From contig CAIWGR010000610.1 in the NCBI GenBank assembly GCA_903912275.1, forward strand, positions 1-20,096: a DNA stretch of 20,096 bases, in the 5' to 3' direction. This stretch comes from an uncultured delta proteobacterium. Lineage in GTDB: Bacteria; Myxococcota_A; Bradymonadia; REDH01. The notes below the pieces were generated by a model, which made no database searches, was not told where the DNA came from, and worked only from the letters and a program-made list of their open reading frames with translations. Below, piece by piece: positions 1-7,590 of the stretch. How positions within the stretch are numbered: position 1 is the first letter of the stretch; every line of letters begins with the position of its first letter. Made by a program: the position numbers and the translations under genes.

Positions 1-512
1 CCCAGCGCGCGCGCCGCCTCGGCGTAGCTCATGCCGCGCTGCCGCATCACCTCGGCCCGCGTGATCCGGGCGAAGCTGGCCCAGCCCGTGAGGCTCAGCG
101 AGAGCACCACGCCCGTGTAGCTCGGCTTGCCGAGCAGGAAGAGGAGGAAGATGCTGAGGAGCACGCCGGGGAAGGCGAGCGCCACATCAACGGCACGGAG
201 CAGCAGCCCGTCGATGAGGCCACCCCGCTGCCCGGCCACCGCGCCAACGCCGATGCCGATGAGGGCCGAGAGAGCGACCGTCGGGATGCTGACGCCGAGC
301 GCCACGCGGGTGCCGTGGAGCAGGAGCATGAGAAGGTCGCGTCCGCTCTCGTCAGCGCCGAAGGGGTGGCGCCACGAGGGGGTGGCGAACTGGTCTGCGA
401 GCGAGACCGCGGATGGGTCGAAGGGCGCCACAATGGGCGCGAGCAGGGCTGCTGCGATGAGCATCAGGAAGACGCCTCCGCCGAGCCGCAGGTAGAGCGA
501 TCGTCCGCGCAT
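1..512 (-). CDS. ABC transporter permease, DppC/OppC type (partial, runs off left edge)
   Basis: Inner-membrane permease of a dipeptide/oligopeptide/nickel-type ABC importer, the usual partner of the DppB-type permease just upstream. The ATG lies at 512-510, 2 bases after the stop of that gene, with GGAGGG 9 bases upstream inside the end of it, so translation is probably coupled. About 170 residues are visible. They begin MRGRSLYLRLGG followed by a hydrophobic segment (VFLMLIAAALLAPIVAPF) and then the DppC-typical HPFGADESGRDLLMLLLHGT region. Further membrane segments follow, and the visible part ends in the EAA-loop sequence MSYAEAARALG that contacts the ATPase. The C-terminal part, and presumably the ATPase genes, lie outside the window. 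The family is clear; the substrate cannot be told from the sequence. Confidence 0.88.
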   Translation of the reverse strand, partial: MRGRSLYLRLGGGVFLMLIAAALLAPIVAPFDPSAVSLADQFATPSWRHPFGADESGRDLLMLLLHGTRVALGVSIPTVALSALIGIGVGAVAGQRGGLIDGLLLRAVDVALAFPGVLLSIFLLFLLGKPSYTGVVLSLSLTGWASFARITRAEVMRQRGMSYAEAARAL

Positions 513-514
513 GG

Positions 515-1462
515 CTACGCGCCCTCCGACCGCATGCGCGGGTCGACCGCGGCATGGACCAGATCGGTCAGCAGGTTCGACAGCACGAAGAGCAGGGCGA
601 TGACCAGCACGCAGCCCTGCACGAGCGGGTAGTTGCGAGCAAACAGTCCATCGAGCAGGAGCGAGCCGAGACCGGGCCGAGAGAAGATTTTTTCGACGAC
701 AATCGCGCCTGCGAGCAGCCCGCCGAGCTGCAGGCCGGCGACCGAGACCACCGGGACCAGCGCGGCCCCCAGCGCATGTTTGAGCGAGAGCCGCAGCCCC
801 GACACGCCCCGGGCTCTGGCCGCGGTGATGAAGGGGGCCGAGAGCACATCGAGCATGGAACTCCGCGTCGTCCGCATGAGTCGGGCCGCCATGGCCGGCG
901 CAATCGCCAGTGCGGGGAAGATGAGGTCGGTCCAACCGAGGAAGGCATCGCCCGGCGGCGGCGTGAAGCGGAGCGTTTGCGCGAAGAGCAGCAACAGCAT
1001 CGGGCCTACCCAGAAGGCCGGCAGCGAGAGCGCGATCATGCCGACGGAGAGCAGCGTGAGGTCGACCCCCGAGCCGGCGCGGCGGGCCGCCCAGACACCC
1101 GCGCCGATGCCGACCGTGGCGGCCAGCAGGAAGGCGGTACAGGCCAGCGCGACGGTGTAGGGAAAGACCTGCAGAATCTCGTGGGCAACGGTCTGGTCGG
1201 GGGCGTCGCAGTAGCGTCCGAGCGTGCCCGAACCGATGTCTCCGAGGAAGCCAAGGAACTGGCGATGGAGCGGCAGGTCGAGGCGGAGGCAGTGGGTGAG
1301 CGCGGCGCGGTCGGCGGTCCGGCTCTCCTCGCCGAGCATGGCCGTGACCGGGTCGCCCGGAATGAGCCGCAGCATGATGAAGACCGCCAGCAACACCGCG
1401 AACACGGAGCTCCCGAGCGCGACGAGGCGCAGGACGAGGCGTTGAAGGAGCGTGCGGTGCAT
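515..1462 (-). CDS. ABC transporter permease, DppB/OppB type
   Basis: Inner-membrane permease (315 aa, a normal family length) forming the channel of a peptide/nickel-type ABC importer with the downstream DppC-like protein. Start chosen at ATG 1462 (MHRTLLQRLVLRL), because family members begin with this short basic segment and TM1 (about residues 10-34, ending LRLIPGDPV, the conserved N-terminal signature). The frame stays open further upstream, but that part is antisense to the ferredoxin gene and is not protein-like. Other landmarks are several hydrophobic helices between residues 100 and 300, an EAA-type loop near 213-230 (TAARARGVSGLRL), and the typical C-terminus NLLTDLVHAAVDPR (297-309). 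No strong ribosome binding site precedes the ATG. The gene is divergent from the ferredoxin gene, with 85 bases between the starts. Solute-binding protein and ATPases are not in the window. Confidence 0.9.
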   Translation of the reverse strand: MHRTLLQRLVLRLVALGSSVFAVLLAVFIMLRLIPGDPVTAMLGEESRTADRAALTHCLRLDLPLHRQFLGFLGDIGSGTLGRYCDAPDQTVAHEILQVFPYTVALACTAFLLAATVGIGAGVWAARRAGSGVDLTLLSVGMIALSLPAFWVGPMLLLLFAQTLRFTPPPGDAFLGWTDLIFPALAIAPAMAARLMRTTRSSMLDVLSAPFITAARARGVSGLRLSLKHALGAALVPVVSVAGLQLGGLLAGAIVVEKIFSRPGLGSLLLDGLFARNYPLVQGCVLVIALLFVLSNLLTDLVHAAVDPRMRSEGA

Positions 1463-1478
1463 CGTGGACCACGGCAGG

Positions 1479-1507
1479 TTGGCGGAGGTCGGCAATACCG
1501 CTATTAC
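1479..1507 (+). promoter_or_regulatory. Candidate sigma70-type promoter for the ferredoxin gene
   Basis: TTGGCG (1479-1484) and TATTAC (1502-1507) are separated by 17 bases in the 85-base gap between the divergent permease and ferredoxin starts. The -10 end lies about 40 bases before the chosen ferredoxin ATG. Seen by eye only; in GC-rich genomes such matches are moderately likely by chance, but position and spacing are right. Confidence 0.4.
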
Positions 1508-1547
1508 GGCGGCCGCGCCATTTTGCGGCGTGCGTGGGATGACCCTC

Positions 1548-2171
1548 ATGTCCGAACCATCTGACAGCCCCAAGCCAGCGCCCATGCTCGAGACGCCGCT
1601 CAGCCGCCAGGAGCTCCTCCGGTTCGGCACGGGGGGCATGCGGGAGCTCGGCACGCAGGCGCTGGCAACGGCCATCGCCGGGGTCGTCGAGAAGGTGCTG
1701 CCGCTGGTCTCGCGGCCTCCCGGTGCAATCGGAGAGATGAACTTCCTCATGGCCTGCACCCGCTGCGGGGCCTGCAGCGACGCCTGTCCGCCCCATGCCA
1801 TCAAGGTGCTCGACGAGTCTGCCGGGCTGGCTGCGGGCACCCCCTTCCTCGACGTCAACACCAAGCCCTGCGTCGTCTGCCTCGACCCCCGCTGTATGAA
1901 GGCCTGCCCGACCGGCGCGCTCCAAGTCATCCCGATGCACGAGACCTCCATGGGCCTCGCCACCCTCGAGAAAGACACCTGCATCGCCTGGCTCGGCGGC
2001 AACTGCTCCCGCTGCTTCAACGCCTGCCCGCTCCGGGACGAGGCCATCGTCCGCGACGACGCAAGCCGCCCCTACATCGACCCGCGCAGCTGCATCGGCT
2101 GCGGCCTCTGCGTGACCGTCTGCCCCACATCGCCCAAGTCGATCCGGGTCGAACTCGAGCGGCGGTGGTAG
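1548..2171 (+). CDS. Ferredoxin-type protein with four [4Fe-4S] motifs (NapG/MauM-like)
   Basis: Electron-transfer protein of 207 aa, probably soluble. Four cysteine groups are visible: C70-C73-C76-C80 (CTRCGACSDACP), C108-C111-C116-C120, C145-C153-C156-C160 and C182-C185-C188-C192 (CIGCGLCVTVCP). This pattern matches the NapG/MauM group of polyferredoxins, as do the segment RPPGAIGEMNFL before cluster 1 and the ESAGLAAGTP region after it. NapG proteins carry a twin-arginine export signal. Here the N-terminus has SRQELLRFG with only one arginine at that position and no clear hydrophobic signal, so a cytoplasmic location is more likely. Start chosen at ATG 1548, with GTGGGA 8 bases upstream; ATG 1539 in frame is the alternative. 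No partner oxidoreductase gene is adjacent, so the electron donor and acceptor are unknown. Confidence 0.87.
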   Translation: MSEPSDSPKPAPMLETPLSRQELLRFGTGGMRELGTQALATAIAGVVEKVLPLVSRPPGAIGEMNFLMACTRCGACSDACPPHAIKVLDESAGLAAGTPFLDVNTKPCVVCLDPRCMKACPTGALQVIPMHETSMGLATLEKDTCIAWLGGNCSRCFNACPLRDEAIVRDDASRPYIDPRSCIGCGLCVTVCPTSPKSIRVELERRW

Positions 2172-2373
2172 CGCCCCACGGGCGACCCGAATTCTTCTAA
2201 ATCCTTTGCCGCAGCAAAGCCTCGCAACAGCCCCAGACATGCGGTTGTGAGCTTCAACACTAACGCGGCGCGCCAACGGCCACGCTTTACAGCCTCGCAT
2301 CGGCGGGGCTAGCGGCGGCGCCCAACGTGGTTCCCGTCTTTCGGGAGGCCGCGGCTCAACCCTCGAGGCTCCG
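2172..2373. other. 202-base intergenic region with a small hairpin
   Basis: Largest gap in the window, between ferredoxin and amino-acid dehydrogenase genes. It is locally more AT-rich than its surroundings (GAATTCTTCTAAATC at 2189-2203). A perfect 6-bp stem with 4-base loop, CTTTGC-CGCA-GCAAAG, lies at 2204-2219. It has no T-tract, so it is not a convincing rho-independent terminator. A TTTACA at 2286-2291 resembles a -35 box, but no good -10 follows at 16-18 bases. No open reading frame or RNA gene was recognised. The dehydrogenase probably has its own promoter here, since the gap is too wide for tight coupling. Confidence 0.4.
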
Positions 2374-3408
2374 ATGATCTCCTTCGACACGCTCGTCTCC
2401 CATGGATTCGGCAGCGCACATGTCTTCGTCGACCCGCGCAGCGGCCTCCGCTCCGTCATCGCCATCCACAACACACGGCATGGCGCGGCCATCGGCGGCT
2501 CCCGCTTTGTCTCCTACCTCTCGGACGAGGCCGCCTGGCTCGACGCCATCCGCCTCGCCCGCGGCATGGCCTACAAGGCGGCCGTTGCAGGCCTTCCGCT
2601 CGGCGGCGGAAAGGCGGTCATCATGAAGCCTGCAGGCGAGTTCAACCGCGAGGCCCTCTTCGAGGCCTTCGGTCGCGCCGTCGACTCCCTCGGCGGGGCC
2701 TATGTGACCTGCGAAGACTCCGGCACGGGTACCGCAGACATGGACACCGTTCGTCGTGTAACGCGCCACGCGCTCGGCAGCACCGCCGGCTCGGGCGATC
2801 CCTCGCCGCTCACCGCCTTCGGTGTCCGCCGCGGCATCGAAGCGGCCGTGGCAGCCAAGCTTGGCCGTGACTCGGTCGACGGCATCCATGTCGCCATCCA
2901 GGGCGTCGGCCATGTGGGCTACTACCTCGCCAAAGAGCTCGTGGAGCGCGGCGCCCGCCTCACCGTGGCCGACGTCAACGCCGAGAACCTCGACCGGGCC
3001 GTACGCGAACTCGGTGCCACGGCGGTATCGCCCGAGTCTATCCACGCGGTCGCCTGCGATGTCTTCGCCCCCTGCGCGCTCGGTGCGCCCGTCAACGACA
3101 TCACGCTGCCGCAGCTCAACTGCGCCATCGTCGCCGGCGCCGCCAACAATGTCCTCGCCGAGCCCCGTCACGGGCAGGCGCTCGCCGACCGCGGCATCCT
3201 CTATGCGCCCGACTACGCCATCAACTCGGGCGGCCTCATCAACGTCGCCTTCGAGTACCGGCCCGAGGGCTACAACGCCGCCGAGGTGCAGGCGAAGGTG
3301 AGCGCGGTTTACGAGACGATGGCGACCATCTTCGAGCGCGCTGCCAGCACCGGCCGCCTCCCGCACGCGGTCGCCGACGCGATGGCCGAAGAGCGCATCT
3401 ACGGCTGA
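2374..3408 (+). CDS. Leucine dehydrogenase family (Glu/Leu/Phe/Val dehydrogenase)
   Basis: NAD(P)-dependent oxidative deamination of a branched-chain or aromatic amino acid to its 2-oxo acid, cytosolic. At 344 aa it is close to leucine and phenylalanine dehydrogenases and much shorter than glutamate dehydrogenase. Visible landmarks are the GGS substrate-binding segment (41-43), K68, the catalytic lysine in LGGGK (K80), D115 in CEDSGT, the dinucleotide-binding GVGHVG (177-182) with an acidic D200 at the end of the second strand, and YAPDYAINSGG near the C-terminal third. K68, K80 and D115 fall at the same numbers as in Bacillus leucine dehydrogenase. GAGG lies 5 bases before the ATG. The 3' end overlaps the convergent RluA-family gene by 10 bases. 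Leucine or valine dehydrogenase is likely; the exact substrate cannot be decided. Confidence 0.92.
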   Translation: MISFDTLVSHGFGSAHVFVDPRSGLRSVIAIHNTRHGAAIGGSRFVSYLSDEAAWLDAIRLARGMAYKAAVAGLPLGGGKAVIMKPAGEFNREALFEAFGRAVDSLGGAYVTCEDSGTGTADMDTVRRVTRHALGSTAGSGDPSPLTAFGVRRGIEAAVAAKLGRDSVDGIHVAIQGVGHVGYYLAKELVERGARLTVADVNAENLDRAVRELGATAVSPESIHAVACDVFAPCALGAPVNDITLPQLNCAIVAGAANNVLAEPRHGQALADRGILYAPDYAINSGGLINVAFEYRPEGYNAAEVQAKVSAVYETMATIFERAASTGRLPHAVADAMAEERIYG

Positions 3409-4316
3409 AGGGCCGCCCAGAACTCCGCCATGTGCGCGGGCGTCGGAGCGGTAACCGCAACCTGCCCGCCCGCATGCTCAAACCGAAGGCCGACACAGGC
3501 CAGCGCGTGCCACCTGATGGGCAGCTGCGCCACCAGCTCTGGCGCGCCCGGCGCGTTGATCCAGGCCAGGAAGAAGTCGTCGCCGAGCGCGTAGAGCTTG
3601 TCGCCCACGATGGGGGTGCCCTGCAGCCAGAGGTGGGCGCGGATCTGGTGCTGGCGTCCCTGCTCAATCTCCACCTCGAGCAGCGCAAAATCGCCGCGCC
3701 GTTCCGTGCAGTGCACGTGGGTCCGGCAGGGCAGGGGGCCGACATCCATTTTGATGGTCACCACGCTCGTGCCCATCATGCCGAGCGGCGTGTCGATGGT
3801 CGCCCTTGCGCCAGGCTGCCAGCGGCCCTGCCGGTCCTCCACGATGGCCTGGTAGCGCTTCTCAGCCGCCGACTCGGCGAACCGCATGCGGAGGTCGCGG
3901 ATGGCATCGAAGCCGCGGCCACAGGCCACGCAGCCGGCGGTCTCTCGGTCGAGCCGATGGGCCGCTTCGACGCGATCTGCCGGCCACTGGCGGGTCACAT
4001 AGGCCTCCACCGTCCGCGTCGACTCGTTGGCCGTTCGATGGATGAGCATGCCCGGCGGCTTGTTGAGCACGATGGCGGCGCCGTCGTCGTGCAGCACCCT
4101 CACCTCGTCCAACGAGGGCGTGGCCGGGTCGGCAAACTCGAGCCGCGGGATACGAATCACCTGCGCGGCCCGCACGGTCGCCCCCTGCTTGGTCACCCAG
4201 CGCTCATCGAGCCAGAGCCCATGCTTGACGATGTTCGCCGCCTGCGCCCGGCTCGCGCGATGCATCTTCTCTGCGAGGTAGCGGTCGATGCGCCAGCCAT
4301 GGTAGTTGCGCTCCAC
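3399..4316 (-). CDS. RluA-family 23S rRNA/tRNA pseudouridine synthase
   Basis: Isomerises specific uridines in rRNA or tRNA to pseudouridine. An S4-like RNA-binding N-terminus is seen (NYHGWRIDRYLAEKMHRASRAQ, residues 4-25), then the catalytic domain with VLNKPPGMLIH (83-93), the catalytic aspartate D123 in HRLDRETAG, and the RQHQIRAHL and GTPIVGDKLY motifs. GTG at 4316 is preferred: GGGAGGAG lies about 9 bases upstream, and the product (305 aa) has normal family length. The frame remains open upstream, so a CTG at 4391 or the ATGs at 4463/4466 are alternatives, but the latter would overlap the divergent gloB gene. Divergent from gloB; the last codons overlap the leucine dehydrogenase gene tail to tail. 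Which RluA subfamily (A, C, D or other) is not resolved. Confidence 0.88.
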   Translation of the reverse strand: MERNYHGWRIDRYLAEKMHRASRAQAANIVKHGLWLDERWVTKQGATVRAAQVIRIPRLEFADPATPSLDEVRVLHDDGAAIVLNKPPGMLIHRTANESTRTVEAYVTRQWPADRVEAAHRLDRETAGCVACGRGFDAIRDLRMRFAESAAEKRYQAIVEDRQGRWQPGARATIDTPLGMMGTSVVTIKMDVGPLPCRTHVHCTERRGDFALLEVEIEQGRQHQIRAHLWLQGTPIVGDKLYALGDDFFLAWINAPGAPELVAQLPIRWHALACVGLRFEHAGGQVAVTAPTPAHMAEFWAALQP

Positions 4317-4406
4317 CTCGAAGCGCTCCTCCCACGGGATGCCCGGCCCGGCCGTTCGCCCGACCCGCGCTTCGATGACCTCCTCCTCCAGCCCGTCGGA
4401 GCCTTC

Positions 4407-5201
4407 GTGGAGTTCCAGCCCCTCGCGTCGACCGTGACCGACAACTTCTTCTACCTTCTTCATCATGGAGGAGATGCCATCTTGGTCGATCCCGTGGACG
4501 CGGGCGTTGCTATCAGAGCGGTTCGGCAACTCAACCCCGCGCGGGTCCGGATTCTGGTGACGCACGGTCACCCCGATCACATCGCCGGCAACGATGAGGT
4601 CGTTGCAGCGCTCGGCTGCGAGGTGCTGGCGCCGGCCGTCGCAGCGCGCTGGCCGACGCGCCACGATGTGGGGCTCCGCGACGGCGACCGCATCGAACTC
4701 GGCGGGGAGCCCCTCGAGATTCGCTACGCCCCCGGCCACACGGACGACCACCTCATTGCCATCGCAGATTCGTTCGTCGCCTCGGGAGACCTCTGGTTCG
4801 TCGGCGGCTGCGGCCACACCCGCGCAGGCGGCCACCTGCCGAGCCTGTTCGACTCCTTCCGTCGCATGAGCGCGCTGCCCGGCCACCTGCGCATCCTGCC
4901 GGGCCATCACTACGCCTCGCAGAACCTCGCCTTCTGTGCCGACCTCTTCCCCGAAGACGAGGCGCTCGCAGCCCGCCTCACCGCAGCCCGCAGCTGGCGC
5001 CGCGAAGATGGACCCTGGCTCCCCACCCTCGATGAGGAGCGCGCCTTCAACCCCTTCCACCGCTTTGCCGATCCCCGCGTGGAAGCCCGCCTCAAAACCC
5101 GCTACGCTGACCTCCTTGACCCAACCCTGCGCGACCCGGAAGAGCGAACCTTCTCGGCGCTCCGGCGGGCGAGAGACCTCTTTGTGGCAACCGCTCCGTG
5201 A
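4407..5201 (+). CDS. gloB: Glyoxalase II-like metallo-beta-lactamase fold hydrolase (hydroxyacylglutathione hydrolase)
   Basis: Probable thioester hydrolase that splits S-D-lactoylglutathione in methylglyoxal detoxification, cytosolic, with a dinuclear metal site. The GTG start at 4407 is chosen because GGAG sits 5 bases upstream and the protein then begins MEFQPLASTVTDNFFYLL, matching the family N-terminus with its conserved DN-x-x-YL. Metal ligands are visible: H53-x-H55-x-D57-H58 (THGHPDH), H111 (PGHTDDH), D128 in SGDLWFVGGCGH, and H167 (LPGHHYASQNL). The C-terminal TLDEERAFNPFHRF is the family substrate-binding tail. Length is 264 aa against about 250-260 usually. The upstream in-frame extension is antisense to the RluA gene and is discarded. 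Its stop overlaps the next gene by four bases (GTGA), indicating an operon. Confidence 0.85.
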   Translation: MEFQPLASTVTDNFFYLLHHGGDAILVDPVDAGVAIRAVRQLNPARVRILVTHGHPDHIAGNDEVVAALGCEVLAPAVAARWPTRHDVGLRDGDRIELGGEPLEIRYAPGHTDDHLIAIADSFVASGDLWFVGGCGHTRAGGHLPSLFDSFRRMSALPGHLRILPGHHYASQNLAFCADLFPEDEALAARLTAARSWRREDGPWLPTLDEERAFNPFHRFADPRVEARLKTRYADLLDPTLRDPEERTFSALRRARDLFVATAP

Positions 5202-5779
5202 AGCCCCGCACCCTCATTCTCGCACTCTTGGCCGTCGTCGCTGTCGCGGCGCTCGGCTGGGCTGCCAGTGTGGAGGACCACCGCTACGACCCGCTCACTA
5301 CCAGCCTCGCACGGCAGCTCCGGGCGCAGATGGTCGACCGGCCCGCACCCCCCTTCTCGCTGCCCGACCTCGACGGCCGCGTCCGGACCCTCGCTGAGCA
5401 CCGCGGCCGCGTGGTCCTCATCAACTTCTGGGCCAGCTGGTGCGAACCCTGCCGCCGCGAGTTCCCCTCGATGCTCGAACTGGCGCGCTCGCTCAAAGAC
5501 CGCCCCTTCCACATCGTCGCCATCTCGCAGGACGAAGACGAGGCCGCCATGCGCGCCTTCCTCAAGGAGCAGGGCTACAAGCCCACAGACTTCACGGTGC
5601 TCCGCGACGCAGACGGCGGCACGGCCAAGCGCTGGGGCACCGAACTCCTCCCTGAGAGTTATCTCGTCGACCGCGACGGCCAGACCGTGCTCCGCTTTCA
5701 GAGCGCCTACGAATGGACGGCCGACCCCATCGTTCAGCTGGTCCAGCGGGTCTCCCGCCAGGCCTGGAAGTTGAGGTAG
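5198..5779 (+). CDS. TlpA/ResA-like thioredoxin-fold thiol-disulfide oxidoreductase
   Basis: Membrane-anchored or exported thioredoxin-like protein, 193 aa, expected to act in the periplasm (for example in cytochrome c maturation or protein thiol reduction). A signal anchor spans residues 5-24 (TLILALLAVVAVAALGWAAS). The fold follows from PPFSLPDLDGRVRTL (51-65), the active site W81-C82-E83-P84-C85, and a cis-proline at P152 (LLPESYLVD). The CEPC variant is typical of the ResA/TlpA branch rather than of cytosolic thioredoxin. The GTG start overlaps the gloB stop as GTGA, and the ubiB gene begins 5 bases after the stop, so it is the middle gene of a three-gene operon. No cytochrome biogenesis genes are nearby, so the specific redox partner is unknown. 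Confidence 0.88.
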   Translation: MKPRTLILALLAVVAVAALGWAASVEDHRYDPLTTSLARQLRAQMVDRPAPPFSLPDLDGRVRTLAEHRGRVVLINFWASWCEPCRREFPSMLELARSLKDRPFHIVAISQDEDEAAMRAFLKEQGYKPTDFTVLRDADGGTAKRWGTELLPESYLVDRDGQTVLRFQSAYEWTADPIVQLVQRVSRQAWKLR

Positions 5780-5784
5780 CGGCG

Positions 5785-7488
5785 ATGTCAGCCTTCTCCC
5801 GAGCCTACCGCAACCTCCGCGGATTTCAGACCGCGCTCAACGACCTCGGCCGCATGCGTGAAATCCTCCGCGTGCTGGGACGCCACGGGTTCGGAGCCGT
5901 CGTCCAGCGGCTCAACCTCGCCGAGGTGGAGGCCATCCCCACCACGGTCGAGGGCGGTCCCGAGCCCGCGCCTCATCTCACGCGGGGGCAGCGCATCCGC
6001 ATGGTGATTGAGGAGCTCGGCCCCACCTTCGTGAAGTTCGGGCAGATCCTCTCGACCCGCGGCGACCTCATCGCCGATGACATCATCGAGGAGCTCGAAA
6101 AGCTGCAGGACAATGTCCCGGCGATGCCCTTTTCCGATGTCCGCGCCGTCATCGAGTCGGAGCTCGGCCGTCCGGTCGAAGAGATCTTCTCGGTGCTGGA
6201 GGAGCTGCCGCTCGCCAGTGCCAGCATCGCGCAGGTCCATTGCGGACTGCTCCGAAGCACGGGCGAAGATGTCGTCATCAAGGTGCAGCGGGTCCGCATC
6301 AAGGCGCAGATCGAGAGCGACCTCAACATCCTCCACTTCCTCGCCCGGCGCGCTGCCGCCGCCATTCCGGAACTCGAACTCATGGACCCGGTGGGCATCA
6401 TGGGCGAGTTCGACCGGGCCATCCGACGCGAACTCGACTTCCGTACGGAGAGCCGGAGCATCGCCCAGTTCACCACGAACTTTCAGGGCTTCGAGGGCAT
6501 CCGCGCTCCCCGCGTCTATGACGACTTCTCGAGCGAGCGGCTGTTGACGCTCGAACGTATCCACGGCGCCAAAGTTACCCTTGCCAAAGATACCTACGGG
6601 CTCGCCGTCACACCCATCGCCCAGTGCATGCTGCGCGGCCTCTTCAAGATGATTTTCGAGGACGGCTACTTCCACGGCGACCTGCACCCCGGCAACATCC
6701 TCATCGAGTCGACGGGCAACATCGTGCTCATCGACTTCGGCCTGGTCGGCCGCCTCACGCCGCCGCAGCGGGAGCATATCCTCGACGTCCTCGTCGGCAT
6801 CGCCCGGCAGGACTACCGGCTCGTTGCCCGCGTCTTCTTCGAACTCGGCATCAAGCAGCCAGGCGTCGTCTACGACCTACCGGCCTTCGAGCGCGACGTG
6901 GTCGAACTGATGGAGCGGCACATCTCCAACCGGACCCTCCAAGAGGTCGATATCGGCGCCTACTTCGCCGACCTCGTCGCAGGCGCAATCCGGCACAAGA
7001 TTCGCATGCCCCCCACCTACACGATGGTCTTCAAGGCGCTGATGACCGTCGAGGGAATCGGCAAGAGCATCGCGCCAGACATGGACTTCCTCGCCGAGGC
7101 GCAGCCCTTCGTCGAGCGGATGATGGTCGAGCGCTACAGCCTCGAGCGGCTCACGGCCCAAGCGGTCGAGACCCTCTCCGGGTTGTCGCGGCTGCTGAAA
7201 CTGGCGCCTGACGCCGGGCTCTCGCTCGTGGAGAGTATCCGCCAAGGGACCTTCACCGTTGTGGTCGAGCCGCGCGGGCTCGATAAGCTGGTTGCAGCCC
7301 AGCGAGCGGGCGCCCGTCTGCAGGCCGCCGCGGTCGGCTTTGTGGGCTGTGTCCTCGGCCTCGGCATGCTCTACGGGCGACCTGGCCCGACCGTTTCGGG
7401 CTACCATGTGCTGCCGGTGCTGTTTGCGGTGGCCGCGCTCTTCTTTGCGATTCCGCTGCTGCGTGTGGTGCTCGCTCGCTGGAAGTAG
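5785..7488 (+). CDS. ubiB: UbiB/ABC1/AarF family atypical protein kinase-like protein
   Basis: Membrane-associated kinase-like ATPase of 567 aa; the family supports ubiquinone biosynthesis or quinone/lipid handling. Landmarks: the invariant KxGQ (K84-F-G-Q87, in TFVKFGQILSTR), the A-rich nucleotide loop ASASIAQVH (144-152), the VVIK lysine K166, the catalytic loop FHGDLHPGN (296-304) and the DFG metal site (317-319). Two C-terminal membrane segments lie at about 512-531 and 541-562, as in bacterial UbiB. Start ATG 5785 is preferred over the in-frame ATG 5713, since GAGG lies 8 bases upstream and the longer form would run through the TlpA gene. Cotranscribed with gloB and the TlpA-like gene. 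No other ubi genes are in the window, so AarF/ABC1 kinase is the safest name. Confidence 0.92.
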   Translation: MSAFSRAYRNLRGFQTALNDLGRMREILRVLGRHGFGAVVQRLNLAEVEAIPTTVEGGPEPAPHLTRGQRIRMVIEELGPTFVKFGQILSTRGDLIADDIIEELEKLQDNVPAMPFSDVRAVIESELGRPVEEIFSVLEELPLASASIAQVHCGLLRSTGEDVVIKVQRVRIKAQIESDLNILHFLARRAAAAIPELELMDPVGIMGEFDRAIRRELDFRTESRSIAQFTTNFQGFEGIRAPRVYDDFSSERLLTLERIHGAKVTLAKDTYGLAVTPIAQCMLRGLFKMIFEDGYFHGDLHPGNILIESTGNIVLIDFGLVGRLTPPQREHILDVLVGIARQDYRLVARVFFELGIKQPGVVYDLPAFERDVVELMERHISNRTLQEVDIGAYFADLVAGAIRHKIRMPPTYTMVFKALMTVEGIGKSIAPDMDFLAEAQPFVERMMVERYSLERLTAQAVETLSGLSRLLKLAPDAGLSLVESIRQGTFTVVVEPRGLDKLVAAQRAGARLQAAAVGFVGCVLGLGMLYGRPGPTVSGYHVLPVLFAVAALFFAIPLLRVVLARWK

Positions 7489-7531
7489 GGCGCCGCCGCG
7501 GGTTCGTTAGACCGGAAGGGATGGCGATTCG

Positions 7532-7560
7532 TTGACCACCGCAACGCCGCAATCTAGCAT
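7532..7560 (+). promoter_or_regulatory. Sigma70-type promoter for the coiled-coil membrane protein gene
   Basis: TTGACC (7532-7537, 5 of 6 to consensus) and TAGCAT (7555-7560, 4 of 6) are separated by exactly 17 bases in the 102-base gap after ubiB. The expected transcription start near 7567 gives a leader of about 24 bases carrying the GGAGAG ribosome binding site of the next gene. This is the best promoter match seen in the window. Confidence 0.6.
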
Positions 7561-7590
7561 GCGGACTCCTTCTCGAGCGGAGAGACCACA

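Noticed and set aside
554..1564. Plus-strand open frame of 336 codons opposite the DppB-like permease
   Set aside because: Highly charged low-complexity translation, antisense to a clear permease with all its family motifs.
2204..2219. Rho-independent terminator after the ferredoxin gene
   Set aside because: The 6-bp hairpin is perfect but is not followed by a T-tract.
3432..4406. In-frame N-terminal extension of about 325 codons upstream of the gloB start
   Set aside because: It lies opposite the RluA-family gene, is not protein-like, and the GTG at 4407 has a good ribosome binding site and the family N-terminus.
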